DNA of 64,000 nt. Origin: an uncultured Desulfobacter sp. Lineage in GTDB: Bacteria > Desulfobacterota > Desulfobacteria > Desulfobacterales > Desulfobacteraceae. Position 1 is the stretch's first letter. Each line of letters opens with the position of its first letter. The translations under genes and the position numbers were made by a program. The notes under the pieces were generated by a model. That model had not been told where the DNA came from. It was given only the letters and a program-made list of their open reading frames with translations, and did no database searches. The DNA is taken from NCBI RefSeq assembly GCF_963666675.1, contig NZ_OY762929.1:4684001-4748000 (forward strand). The letters run 5' to 3'. Below, piece by piece: positions 36,289 to 43,634 of the stretch.

Positions 36289-36594
36289 ATGGAAAACCGC
36301 TTTGGCACAACATCAGATATGATTGTCCAGGAAGTGGAAAATGAGGGCATCACCCAGCTGATCGCCATTGACAGTAAAGGGTTGTATCTAACCACCCAGG
36401 ACCGGGTGGACCGGATGCTGGCCGATGCCAACCGCTACGGGGTGTCCAGGCAGAAGGTAAACCAGACCCTGGAAAATTTAGGCCTCGATCCATTACAATT
36501 ATTCAATGCATACAAGCACCTGATAAAAACCGACACCGGACAGACCAAGGCGAAGGCTTTGAATCCCATCAAGGCATCAAAGAGAAGAGCCTAA
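36289..36594 (+). CDS. 101-residue protein of unknown function, paralogue 1
   Basis: 101 residues, no signal or membrane helix; ribosome site AAGGAG. Sequence blocks: ENRFGTTSDMIVQEVE, ITQLIAIDSKGLYLTTQDRV, GLDPLQLFNAYKHLIKTDTG and a basic tail (NPIKASKRRA). Its near twin lies at 52542-52847: 88 of 101 residues are identical. Both are preceded by the string CCAAAAAAATATTG. I do not recognise the family. The mixed alpha/beta pattern and basic tail could suit a small nucleic-acid-binding or adaptor protein. Confidence 0.7.
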   Translation: MENRFGTTSDMIVQEVENEGITQLIAIDSKGLYLTTQDRVDRMLADANRYGVSRQKVNQTLENLGLDPLQLFNAYKHLIKTDTGQTKAKALNPIKASKRRA

Positions 36595-36791
36595 TTTGCA
36601 AACAATAAAACCCCAAAACATACGAACCGGATTTCAAGGCTGCTGATATGACAGGGGATTGGAATTTTGCGGTGGTAAGTTCCGGCTATCTTTATTTCCA
36701 AGCTTAGGGTATTATAATCATTTTTTTGCAACGGGGGTGGGATGCCTTTACAGATCCCCCCCCCCTTGAATTTACGTATGCGAGGCAAAAA

Positions 36792-37070
36792 ATGGCTGAT
36801 ATTGATATCAACAAATCTCACAGTTTGGAAATAAGTGACGCCCGGGGGCGTCTTGAAAAAATGGCGGGTGATCTCCAGGCCCGATACGGCATCAAAAGCG
36901 CATGGACCGGCAACACGGCAACCCTTTCCGGAACCGGATTGAAAAAAGGTGTTGTTGAATTGACCGACTCGGCAATCAACGTCCGGATCACCCTGGGGTT
37001 TCTCGCCAAAGCGATGAAGGGTAAAGTTCAAGAGCAGGTAAACATGGCCTTGGATAATGCCCTGTCCTAA
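36792..37070 (+). CDS. Polyhydroxyalkanoic acid system family protein (TIGR02610-like)
   Basis: 92 residues from ATG 36792 with GAGG upstream; the frame extends to 36726 but lacks a ribosome site there. MADIDINKSHSLEISDARGR, then MAGDLQARYGIKSAWTGN, GTGLKKGVVELTDSAINVRI and TLGFLAKAMKGKVQEQVN match the small proteins linked to PHA granule systems. It lies 34 bases before the sigma-54 regulator, so it may be transcribed with it. The link to the nearby 4-hydroxybutyrate genes is suggestive: 4-hydroxybutyrate is also a PHA monomer. Confidence 0.7.
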   Translation: MADIDINKSHSLEISDARGRLEKMAGDLQARYGIKSAWTGNTATLSGTGLKKGVVELTDSAINVRITLGFLAKAMKGKVQEQVNMALDNALS

Positions 37071-37104
37071 AAAGCGCTTATTGTTCTGAGTGCGGTTTAA
37101 AGCC

Positions 37105-38841
37105 ATGACATCTTCCCTTGCCATATCCCCTAAAATGACAGCGCTGATCGATTCCATGCACAATCCGGTGTTTGTGATTGATGGATCGGGCAGCCTGGTC
37201 TGGTGCAACCAGCCGGGAGAGCAGATTATCGGTCAATCCAGGGCCAAGCTGCTCGGCAGGCAGTTGACCGATATCCTAAAAAAATCCATGCTGCACAATA
37301 TTCTGAAAACCGGTAGATCGGAATCGGTTCAGAAAATTGTCATCGGGGATAAAACCTATGTGTCCAATCGCACGCCCATTCTCATGGGCAAAAAAATTGT
37401 GGGGGCCATGGCCGTGCTCCAGGACATCTCCGAGCTGGAACATATTTCAACCGAGCTGACGGCGACCCGGAATCTGAGCAACGAGCTTACCGCCATCATT
37501 GAATCTTCTTTTGACGGCATCTATGTCACGGACGGGGAGGCCCGGACCATCCGGCTGAACAAGGCCTACGAGAAACTCACCGGCCTTCGGCGGGAGGAAC
37601 TTTTGGGCCGGACCATGCATGATCTTGTGGCCGAAGGTTTTTTTAACGAATCCGTGACGCTGAAGGTATTAGCGTCCCGCCGGCCCGAATCGTTAATTCA
37701 GCAGGTGCGCTCCGGCAAAACCTATATGGTGACAGGCACCCCGGTGTTTGATAAATCCGGGGAAATCAGCCTGGTGGTCACCAATGTAAGGGATGTGACC
37801 GAACTGCACAGCCTGCAGCGGCGCATGAAAAATATGGAGTCGCTGCAAACCCAGTACCTGGCCGAATTGGCCCGGCTGAAGAATCAGGCCCAGGCCGATG
37901 ACAAGCATATTATCATCTCCAAAAAGATGATGGATGTCCATGCATTGGCCCTGCGCCTGGGCAAAGTGGATTCCACCGTATTGATCCAGGGGGAATCCGG
38001 GGTGGGCAAAGAGGTGGTGGCGGACATCATCCACGCTGCCAGTCCCAGAAAAGAGAAACCCATGATGAAGATCAGCTGTGCGGCCATTCCCGAACAGCTG
38101 CTGGAATCCGAGCTGTTCGGTTACGCCGAAGGGGCGTTCACCGGGGCCAAGCGATCAGGGCGGCCCGGACTGTTTGAGATGGCGGACAAGGGCACCTTGC
38201 TGCTGGACGAGATCGGGGAGATGCCTTTGGGCCTGCAGGCCAAACTGCTGCGGGTGGTCCAGGACAAGCAGTGTGTCCGCATCGGCAGCAGCAAACCGGT
38301 TTGTGTGGATGTCCGAATCCTTGCCGCCACCAACCGGGATCTAACCCAGATGGTGGCCCGCAAAGAGTTTAGAAAAGATCTGTTTTTCAGGCTCAATGTG
38401 GTACCGGTCCATATTCCGCCCCTTCGCGAGCGAAAGGAGGCGATCCCAGGATTCGTTCAGCATTTTTTAAAGCAGCTCAATGAAAAATACGGATATGATA
38501 AATACTTTTCCCCCCGGGCCATGGATTGCCTGTGTGATAATGACTGGCCCGGAAATGTCCGGGAACTGAAAAACCTCATCGAACGGGTGGTGGTGGTGAC
38601 CCATGACCGGGAGATCTCCCTGGAGAGCCTGCCGGCCCGGATGACCCAGGCCCGCATCGCCCCCCGCCCGTCCCAGTACACCCACACCACCCTCAAGGCA
38701 GCCATGGATGAATTTGAACGGACCATTATCGCCCAGGTACTTGCCGAACAGGGCAGCACACGAAAGGCAGCGCAGGTCCTCGGGGTGAACCAATCCACCA
38801 TCTGCCGCAAAGCGGCGCGACACGGCATCCCATGCCGGTAA
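37105..38841 (+). CDS. Sigma-54-dependent activator with two PAS domains
   Basis: 578 residues from ATG 37105 (GTG 37090 is an alternative). PAS domains at ~10-110 and ~130-240; then the AAA+ domain with Walker A GESGVGKE, sigma-54 contact loop GAFTGA, Walker B LLLDEIGEMP and arginine fingers in FRKDLFFRLNVVP. The C-terminal Fis-type HTH reads RKAAQVLGVNQSTICRKAARHGI. There is no receiver domain, so control is by a ligand or redox signal at the PAS domains. Directly downstream lie two palindromes and a -24/-12 promoter ahead of the 4-hydroxybutyryl-CoA dehydratase gene, its evident target. Confidence 0.9.
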   Translation: MTSSLAISPKMTALIDSMHNPVFVIDGSGSLVWCNQPGEQIIGQSRAKLLGRQLTDILKKSMLHNILKTGRSESVQKIVIGDKTYVSNRTPILMGKKIVGAMAVLQDISELEHISTELTATRNLSNELTAIIESSFDGIYVTDGEARTIRLNKAYEKLTGLRREELLGRTMHDLVAEGFFNESVTLKVLASRRPESLIQQVRSGKTYMVTGTPVFDKSGEISLVVTNVRDVTELHSLQRRMKNMESLQTQYLAELARLKNQAQADDKHIIISKKMMDVHALALRLGKVDSTVLIQGESGVGKEVVADIIHAASPRKEKPMMKISCAAIPEQLLESELFGYAEGAFTGAKRSGRPGLFEMADKGTLLLDEIGEMPLGLQAKLLRVVQDKQCVRIGSSKPVCVDVRILAATNRDLTQMVARKEFRKDLFFRLNVVPVHIPPLRERKEAIPGFVQHFLKQLNEKYGYDKYFSPRAMDCLCDNDWPGNVRELKNLIERVVVVTHDREISLESLPARMTQARIAPRPSQYTHTTLKAAMDEFERTIIAQVLAEQGSTRKAAQVLGVNQSTICRKAARHGIPCR

Positions 38842-38842
38842 T

Positions 38843-38868
38843 TCGATGCTTTATTGCATCGATGCAAT
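38843..38868. promoter_or_regulatory. Upstream activator site 1
   Basis: TCGATGC-TTTATT-GCATCGA (38843-38862) is a perfect inverted repeat, overlapped by a second perfect palindrome ATTGCATCGATGCAAT (38853-38868). It begins two bases after the stop of the sigma-54 activator gene. It shares the half-site TTCGATGC with site 2. Confidence 0.65.
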
Positions 38869-38927
38869 TCCACATCATCTCCTGAAACAATTCACTAACA
38901 ATAGATCTCAGTTCTTATAGTCGGAAT

Positions 38928-38947
38928 TCGATGCAACACCGCATCAA
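38928..38947. promoter_or_regulatory. Upstream activator site 2
   Basis: GATGC-AACACC-GCATC (38930-38945), the same 5-6-5 layout as site 1. Centres are 85 bases apart, close to eight helical turns, so both lie on one face of the DNA. It is 120-140 bases upstream of the sigma-54 promoter, a usual enhancer distance. Confidence 0.65.
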
Positions 38948-39066
38948 TTATTTATCGAATCTTCGTCCATTTGGTTACTGCCTGCTATTGAAAAATACAA
39001 ATGGATATTTGTAAATTGTAGAATTCATTAACAAATTCAAACAATTCTTTTCATCTATTTATACAT

Positions 39067-39082
39067 TGGCACTGGTTTTGCT
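39067..39082 (+). promoter_or_regulatory. Sigma-54 promoter (-24/-12)
   Basis: TTGGCACTGGTTTTGCT matches the consensus TGGCAC-N5-TTGC without mismatch, with GG (39068-39069) and GC (39080-39081) 12 bases apart. Transcription should begin near 39092, leaving a ~90-base leader before the dehydratase gene. Confidence 0.85.
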
Positions 39083-39182
39083 GATAAGACCCTGAAGACA
39101 TAAGAATAAAATTTTTGAAGACTAAAATAAGTGCGGTGTTATTGGTGTAAACTTTAAAATTAATACGCAGAAAGGCATAACC

Positions 39183-40631
39183 ATGAGAATGAATGCAAAG
39201 CAGTACGAAGAGAGTCTTAGAAAACTGAACCTGAAGGTCTATATGTTCGGGGAAAAAATAGAAAATGTGGTGGATGACCCCATCATACGGCCCTCAATGA
39301 ATGCTGTGGCCGCCACCTACGAATTCTCCTTGATGCCCGAGTATGAAGATCTTCTCACGGCGACATCCCATCTGACCGGAAAAACCATCAACCGGTTCTG
39401 CCATATTCACCAGAACACCGAAGACCTTGTGAAAAAGACAAAAATGGGGCGGCTGATGGGCTCTCTTACCGGGTGCTGTTTCCAGCGCTGCGTGGGCATG
39501 GACGCCATCAATGCCCTCTCCATGACCACCTTTGACATTGATGCCAAATATGACACTGAGTATTATGCCCGGTTCAATAAATACCTGGCGTATGTCCAGG
39601 AAAACGATCTTACCTGTGACGGGGCCATGACCGATCCAAAGGGGGACCGGTCCCTGCCGCCCCACAAACAGACCGACCCCGACATGTTCATGCACGTGGT
39701 CGAAGAGACCGACGACGGGATCATTGTCCGGGGGGCCAAAGCCCATCAGACCGGGGCGGTCAACTCCCATGAAATCATTGTGATGCCCACCATTTCCATG
39801 CGCCAGGAAGATGCCGACTACGCCATCTCCTTTGCCCTGCCCAGTGACGCCGAAGGGATCACCTATATCATGGGCCGCCAGTCATGCGATAAAAGAAAAT
39901 TGGAATCAGGCCAGATGGACCGGGGCAACCGGATCTACGGCGGTCACGAAGCCTTAGTTGTATTTGACAATGTATTTGTGCCCTGGGAGCGGGTATTCAT
40001 GTGCCGTGAATATGAATTTGCAGGGCAGCTGGTGGAACAGTTTGCCTCTTACCACCGCCAGAGCTATGCCTGCAAAGCCGGGGTGGGCGACGTACTCATC
40101 GGTGCGGCCCAGGTGGCTGCCGAATACAACGGCGCCCATAAGGCCTCCCACATCAAAGACAAAATCATTGAGATGAACCATCTCAACGAAACCCTGTTCT
40201 GCGGCTCCGTGGCCTGTGCGGCCCAGGGTCACAAAGAGCCCTCGGGCACCTATCTGGTGGATACCTTGCTGGCCAATGTCTGCAAGCAGAATGTCACCCG
40301 CTTCCCCTACGAAATTGCACGCCTTGCCCAGGATATTGCCGGCGGCCTGATGGTCACCCTGCCCTCGGAAGAAGATCTTCGTTCCGAAACAGTGGGGCCG
40401 TTGATGGAAAAATATTTCAAAGGTAACGCCGATGTGCCCACCGAAGACCGGATGAAAATTTTGCGGCTTATTGAAAACCTGACCCTGGGAACTGCGGCGG
40501 TCGGGTATCTCACCGAATCCATGCACGGGGCAGGCTCTCCCCAGGCCCAACGGATCATGATTGCCCGCCAGACCAATATGGAAGCCAAGAAACAAGTGGC
40601 TAAGAAACTATGCGGGATCGATCCTGAGTAG
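39183..40631 (+). CDS. abfD: 4-Hydroxybutyryl-CoA dehydratase / vinylacetyl-CoA isomerase
   Basis: 482 residues, family of 4-hydroxyphenylacetate 3-hydroxylase-like flavoproteins. It dehydrates 4-hydroxybutyryl-CoA to crotonyl-CoA with FAD and a [4Fe-4S] cluster in an oxygen-sensitive radical mechanism. Cluster ligand candidates are C99 and C103 (GCCFQRC), H291 and C297 (YHRQSYACKAG). FAD-side blocks include HQTGAVNSHEIIVMPT and VFDNVFVPWERVF; the C-terminal NLTLGTAAVGYLTESMHGAGS is typical. AAAGG precedes the ATG. It is the first gene behind the sigma-54 promoter and is followed by the CGGC protein and a CoA-transferase. Confidence 0.9.
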   Translation: MRMNAKQYEESLRKLNLKVYMFGEKIENVVDDPIIRPSMNAVAATYEFSLMPEYEDLLTATSHLTGKTINRFCHIHQNTEDLVKKTKMGRLMGSLTGCCFQRCVGMDAINALSMTTFDIDAKYDTEYYARFNKYLAYVQENDLTCDGAMTDPKGDRSLPPHKQTDPDMFMHVVEETDDGIIVRGAKAHQTGAVNSHEIIVMPTISMRQEDADYAISFALPSDAEGITYIMGRQSCDKRKLESGQMDRGNRIYGGHEALVVFDNVFVPWERVFMCREYEFAGQLVEQFASYHRQSYACKAGVGDVLIGAAQVAAEYNGAHKASHIKDKIIEMNHLNETLFCGSVACAAQGHKEPSGTYLVDTLLANVCKQNVTRFPYEIARLAQDIAGGLMVTLPSEEDLRSETVGPLMEKYFKGNADVPTEDRMKILRLIENLTLGTAAVGYLTESMHGAGSPQAQRIMIARQTNMEAKKQVAKKLCGIDPE

Positions 40632-40643
40632 ATAATTTTTCGG

Positions 40644-40955
40644 ATGATTTGTATCGGCGTTAAATACTGCGGCGGATGTATGCCCGGCTATGACAGGACC
40701 GCCCTGGTCGAACAGATCCGGGAACGGCTAAAAGCCCATGCGCAATTTGTATCCTGGCAAGATCAGGATACTGGGTTGACAATGGTTGTCACCGGTTGCC
40801 CCAATGCCTGTGCCGACATCCGGGCGGTGAGTCACAAGCCTTTGTTTTTCATTACCCGGCCCCAGGACGCCGAAAGGTTTATCATCCTAATTAGATCGGA
40901 GAATTTAAAAAATGAACTGGAAAGATTATTACCGGGAAAAGACCGTCACAGCTGA
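40644..40955 (+). CDS. Small CGGC-motif cysteine protein of unknown function
   Basis: 103 residues. Begins MICIGVKYCGGCMPGYDR, a compact Cys-Gly-Gly-Cys motif, with two more cysteines in VTGCPNACADI. The four cysteines could bind an iron-sulfur cluster or a thiol-linked cofactor. It overlaps the CoA-transferase gene by 44 bases and starts 12 bases after the dehydratase, so it is locked into the 4-hydroxybutyrate operon. Its role (cluster delivery, reactivation, or redox sensing for the dehydratase) is a guess from context only. Confidence 0.7.
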   Translation: MICIGVKYCGGCMPGYDRTALVEQIRERLKAHAQFVSWQDQDTGLTMVVTGCPNACADIRAVSHKPLFFITRPQDAERFIILIRSENLKNELERLLPGKDRHS

Positions 40956-42213
40956 CCAGGCTGCAAGGATGGTTAAAAGCGGTGACCGCCTGGTGGCCGG
41001 TCACGCCACAGCTTCGCCCGAGACCCTGCTCGAAGCCCTGGTGGCCAACAGCAGCGATCTTGAGGATGTGGAGATCGTCCACATGGTCTCCATGGGCAAA
41101 AGCCTGTACTGCCGGCCCGAACACCACAAGGCGTTCCGTCACAACTCCCTGTTTGCAGGCAGTGCCACCCGGGCGCTCATTGCCCAGGGCAAGGCCGACT
41201 ACACCCCTTGTTTTTTTAAAGATATCCCGGGCCTGTTTAAAAACGGGATGCTGCCGGTGGATGTTGCCATGATCACCGTCTCCCCGCCGGACAAATCAGG
41301 TAACGTCAGCCTTGGCGTTTCGGTGGATTATACACTCCAGGCGGCATTGAGTGCCAAGACCGTTATTGCTGAAGTGACCCCGCATATGCCCTCGATCCCA
41401 GGCACTTCATTTCTGCATGTCAGCCGAATTGATGCCTTTGTGGAAACCGACCGGCACCTGATTGCCATGGATCCGCCTGCCATCGGCGAGGTGGAAAAAA
41501 ATATCGGGGCCAATGTGGCCAAGCTGATCCAGGACGGGGACTGCCTCCAGCTGGGTATCGGCGCCATTCCCGATGCGGTATTGACGTTTCTGGACGGTAA
41601 AAAGGATTTAGGCATTCACTCCGAGATGATCTCGGACGGTGTAATGCATCTGGCGGAGAAGGGGGTGATCACCTGCCGCAAAAAAAATCTGCACCCGTAT
41701 AAGATCATCATCACCTTTGCCATGGGGACCCCCCAGTTTTACCAGTGGCTGGACAACAACTCCATGGTTGAGATCTATCCGGTGGACTACACTAATGATC
41801 CCTTTGTGGTGGCCCAAAACGACAATCTGGTCAGCATAAATTCCGCCATCTCCGTGGACCTGCTCGGCCAGGTGGCCGCGGATACCTTAGGAACCAAACA
41901 GTTCAGCGGTGTAGGCGGCCAGGTGGATTTTGTCCGGGGCGCCAAAGCCTCCAAGGGCGGCAGATCCATCATTGCCATCCCGGCCACGGCAGCCAAGGGC
42001 AAGGTATCCCGCATCGTGCCCGCCCTGGCCCAGGGACAGGCCGTCACCACCTCCAGAAATGACGTGGACTATGTGGTGACAGAATTCGGCATTGCCCAGC
42101 TGCGGGGAAAAACTGTAAGGCAGCGGGCCCAAACCTTAATCGACATTGCCCACCCTGATTTTAAAGACAATTTAACGAAGGAATTTGAGGCACTTTATCT
42201 TACAACCGCCTGA
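40912..42213 (+). CDS. 4-Hydroxybutyrate CoA-transferase (acetyl-CoA hydrolase/transferase family)
   Basis: 433 residues. Family I CoA-transferase fold with the catalytic glutamate in GIHSEMISDG (E238), the oxyanion/CoA loops QLGIGAIPDAVL and FSGVGGQVDFVRGA, and C-terminal VVTEFGIAQLRGKTVRQRAQTLI. It would move CoA from acetyl-CoA or a similar donor to 4-hydroxybutyrate, making the substrate of the adjacent dehydratase. The genomic link is what narrows the specificity. Its stop codon TGA coincides with the first base of MITE copy 2. Confidence 0.85.
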   Translation: MNWKDYYREKTVTADQAARMVKSGDRLVAGHATASPETLLEALVANSSDLEDVEIVHMVSMGKSLYCRPEHHKAFRHNSLFAGSATRALIAQGKADYTPCFFKDIPGLFKNGMLPVDVAMITVSPPDKSGNVSLGVSVDYTLQAALSAKTVIAEVTPHMPSIPGTSFLHVSRIDAFVETDRHLIAMDPPAIGEVEKNIGANVAKLIQDGDCLQLGIGAIPDAVLTFLDGKKDLGIHSEMISDGVMHLAEKGVITCRKKNLHPYKIIITFAMGTPQFYQWLDNNSMVEIYPVDYTNDPFVVAQNDNLVSINSAISVDLLGQVAADTLGTKQFSGVGGQVDFVRGAKASKGGRSIIAIPATAAKGKVSRIVPALAQGQAVTTSRNDVDYVVTEFGIAQLRGKTVRQRAQTLIDIAHPDFKDNLTKEFEALYLTTA

Positions 42214-42376
42214 GGCCCATGATCAAAATAAACGCTCCCATATGGCTTGCCTTTTTGGCCTTCTTCTTCGTTGCTCCCTTAGGCACATATTTCAATATCC
42301 GCCCAAGTGAGCGCCTTGAATAAGGCTCAAAAATTCGGCACCATATTTTGGGAGATTTTATTCCGACCCTGGGCCG
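42213..42376. repeat. MITE-like element, copy 2 (164 bp)
   Basis: Starts at the A of the CoA-transferase stop codon (AGGCCCATGATC) and ends GACCCTGGGCC. It has the same long imperfect inverted repeats as the 177-bp copy at 16496-16672 and lacks that copy's 13-base duplication. It separates the CoA-transferase from the lactonase and may contribute a hairpin at the end of the first transcript. Confidence 0.8.
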
Positions 42377-42407
42377 AACCAACATTTTATATATGGAGAA
42401 AGAACCC

Positions 42408-43187
42408 ATGAAGCTTTACTTTTTTGAAGCCGGAGTCCTGAAAAGCCAGAAACATTTTTTTACGTTGAATGACGGTGTGGGAGAGCAGTTTGATGTGCCC
42501 GTTCCTTTTGTGCTCATTGACCATCCCAAAGGCAAGGTATTGTTTGATACGGGCAATGCCCTGGAAGTGGTCAATGACAAGGAAAACCACTGGGGGGATA
42601 TCCTGGGGGCCTATGACCCGGTGATGAGTGAAGAACAATGGTGTGTGAATGCCATTGAAAAAGTAGGCGTCTCCGCCGAAGACATTGATTATGTGGTCCT
42701 GTCCCACCTTCATCTTGACCATGCCGGCGGTGTGGGGCATTTCCCCAACGCCAGATACATTGTCCAGCGTGATGAACTTCACTTTGCCTATGTGCCTGAT
42801 CCCTATATGAAGCTTGCCTATATCAGAAAGGATTTTGACAAGGATGTGGACTGGTACATTCTCAACGGATGGCAGGATGACGGGTTTGACCTGTTCGGCG
42901 ACGGGGCGATCAAAATCTATTTTACACCGGGGCACACCCCGGGCCACCAGTCCATGCTGGTCAATCTGCCCGAAAGCGGTCCCATGTTCTTTGCCGCAGA
43001 CGCCTGTTACACCGGCCAGAACCTCAAGGACGGCACCCTGCCCGGCCTGATGTGGAATGCAGGAGAAACGGTTCGCTCGGTGGACCGCATGCGTTTTTTT
43101 GAACAATCCCAGGGGGTCAAGGTGGTGACCGGGCATGATCCTGAAGCCTGGAAGCAGGTAAAACAAGCGCCTGAGTTTTATTCATAA
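42408..43187 (+). CDS. AttM/BlcC-like lactonase (metallo-beta-lactamase fold)
   Basis: 259 residues from ATG 42408 (GGAGAAAG upstream). Zinc motif SHLHLDHAGG (H100, H102, D104, H105), further ligands in FTPGHTPGHQS, FFAADACYT and VVTGHDPEAW. From memory it is closely similar to Agrobacterium AttM/BlcC over its whole length (GNALEV---HWG, IVQRDE, YIRKDFDK, GHDPEAW...KAPEFYS), an enzyme that opens gamma-butyrolactone to 4-hydroxybutyrate and also acts on acyl-homoserine lactones. Beside the 4-hydroxybutyrate genes, the butyrolactone role is much more likely. MITE copy 2 lies just upstream; a terminator follows. Confidence 0.85.
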   Translation: MKLYFFEAGVLKSQKHFFTLNDGVGEQFDVPVPFVLIDHPKGKVLFDTGNALEVVNDKENHWGDILGAYDPVMSEEQWCVNAIEKVGVSAEDIDYVVLSHLHLDHAGGVGHFPNARYIVQRDELHFAYVPDPYMKLAYIRKDFDKDVDWYILNGWQDDGFDLFGDGAIKIYFTPGHTPGHQSMLVNLPESGPMFFAADACYTGQNLKDGTLPGLMWNAGETVRSVDRMRFFEQSQGVKVVTGHDPEAWKQVKQAPEFYS

Positions 43188-43270
43188 TGTCTGATTAATA
43201 TCAATGAATGACCGCTTTAGGATTCTATTCCCTTCCAACAAAAATCTAAAGCTGGATAGTCGATTCTAAA

Positions 43271-43305
43271 ACGCCGGGACGGTCCGCGACTCACCGCCCC
43301 GGCGT
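43271..43305 (+). terminator. Terminator after the lactonase gene
   Basis: ACGCCGGGACGGT pairs with ACCGCCCCGGCGT (one mismatch) around a 9-base loop and is followed by CTTTCTT. Confidence 0.7.
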
Positions 43306-43395
43306 CTTTCTTGAGATAGCCCTTTCTCTTGTATACCGCCACGCCGCACAGCGGCTCACCTGCGTCAAATAATTAATACTTGAACAAGAACCCGT

Positions 43396-43517
43396 ATTTG
43401 GACGAAACGTTGTCCAGATGCAAGGCGCAAGCAAAGCTGCAACCGGAGCGTACTATAGTACGTGAGGATTGCAGATTTGTGCCCCAACGCCACAGGTGGA
43501 TAACGTTTCGTTCAAAC
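43396..43517. repeat. Palindromic intergenic element with GTACTATAGTAC core
   Basis: Ends are inverted repeats (TTTGGACGAAACGTTGTCCA against the complement of TGGATAACGTTTCGTTCAAA, about 18 of 20 matching). The centre carries the perfect palindrome CGTACTATAGTACG (43449-43462). The pattern recalls intergenic REP/MITE-like elements seen in many proteobacteria. It ends 10 bases before the regulatory direct repeats of the first TonB receptor gene. Confidence 0.65.
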
Positions 43518-43527
43518 ACAAATTAAT

Positions 43528-43586
43528 TCCCGATCAGGGCATTAATGCTCCCGATCCGGGTAGAAATATCTATCATGTTGTGTTAG
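43528..43586 (+). promoter_or_regulatory. Regulon promoter A (TonB receptor 1)
   Basis: Direct repeats TCCCGATCAGGG (43528-43539) and TCCCGATCCGGG (43549-43560), 21 bases apart start to start, then TAGAA and TGTTAG (43581-43586) exactly 20 bases after the second repeat. If TGTTAG is the -10 box, the second repeat overlaps the -35 region, as for class II activation by an AraC-type protein. Sites B (47223) and C (53601) have the same spacing. Confidence 0.75.
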
Positions 43587-43634
43587 CCAACTCTAACTTT
43601 TGCCGCAACACATACACTTAAGAAGGAGTTGAAG

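Noticed and set aside
39954..40595. 213-codon minus-strand frame within the dehydratase gene
   Set aside because: Antisense to a conserved enzyme; no start signal and composition typical of a shadow.
42408..43187. Quorum-quenching (acyl-homoserine lactonase) role for the lactonase
   Set aside because: The fold allows it, but no LuxI/LuxR-type genes are near and the three adjacent 4-hydroxybutyrate genes make the butyrolactone reaction the better reading.
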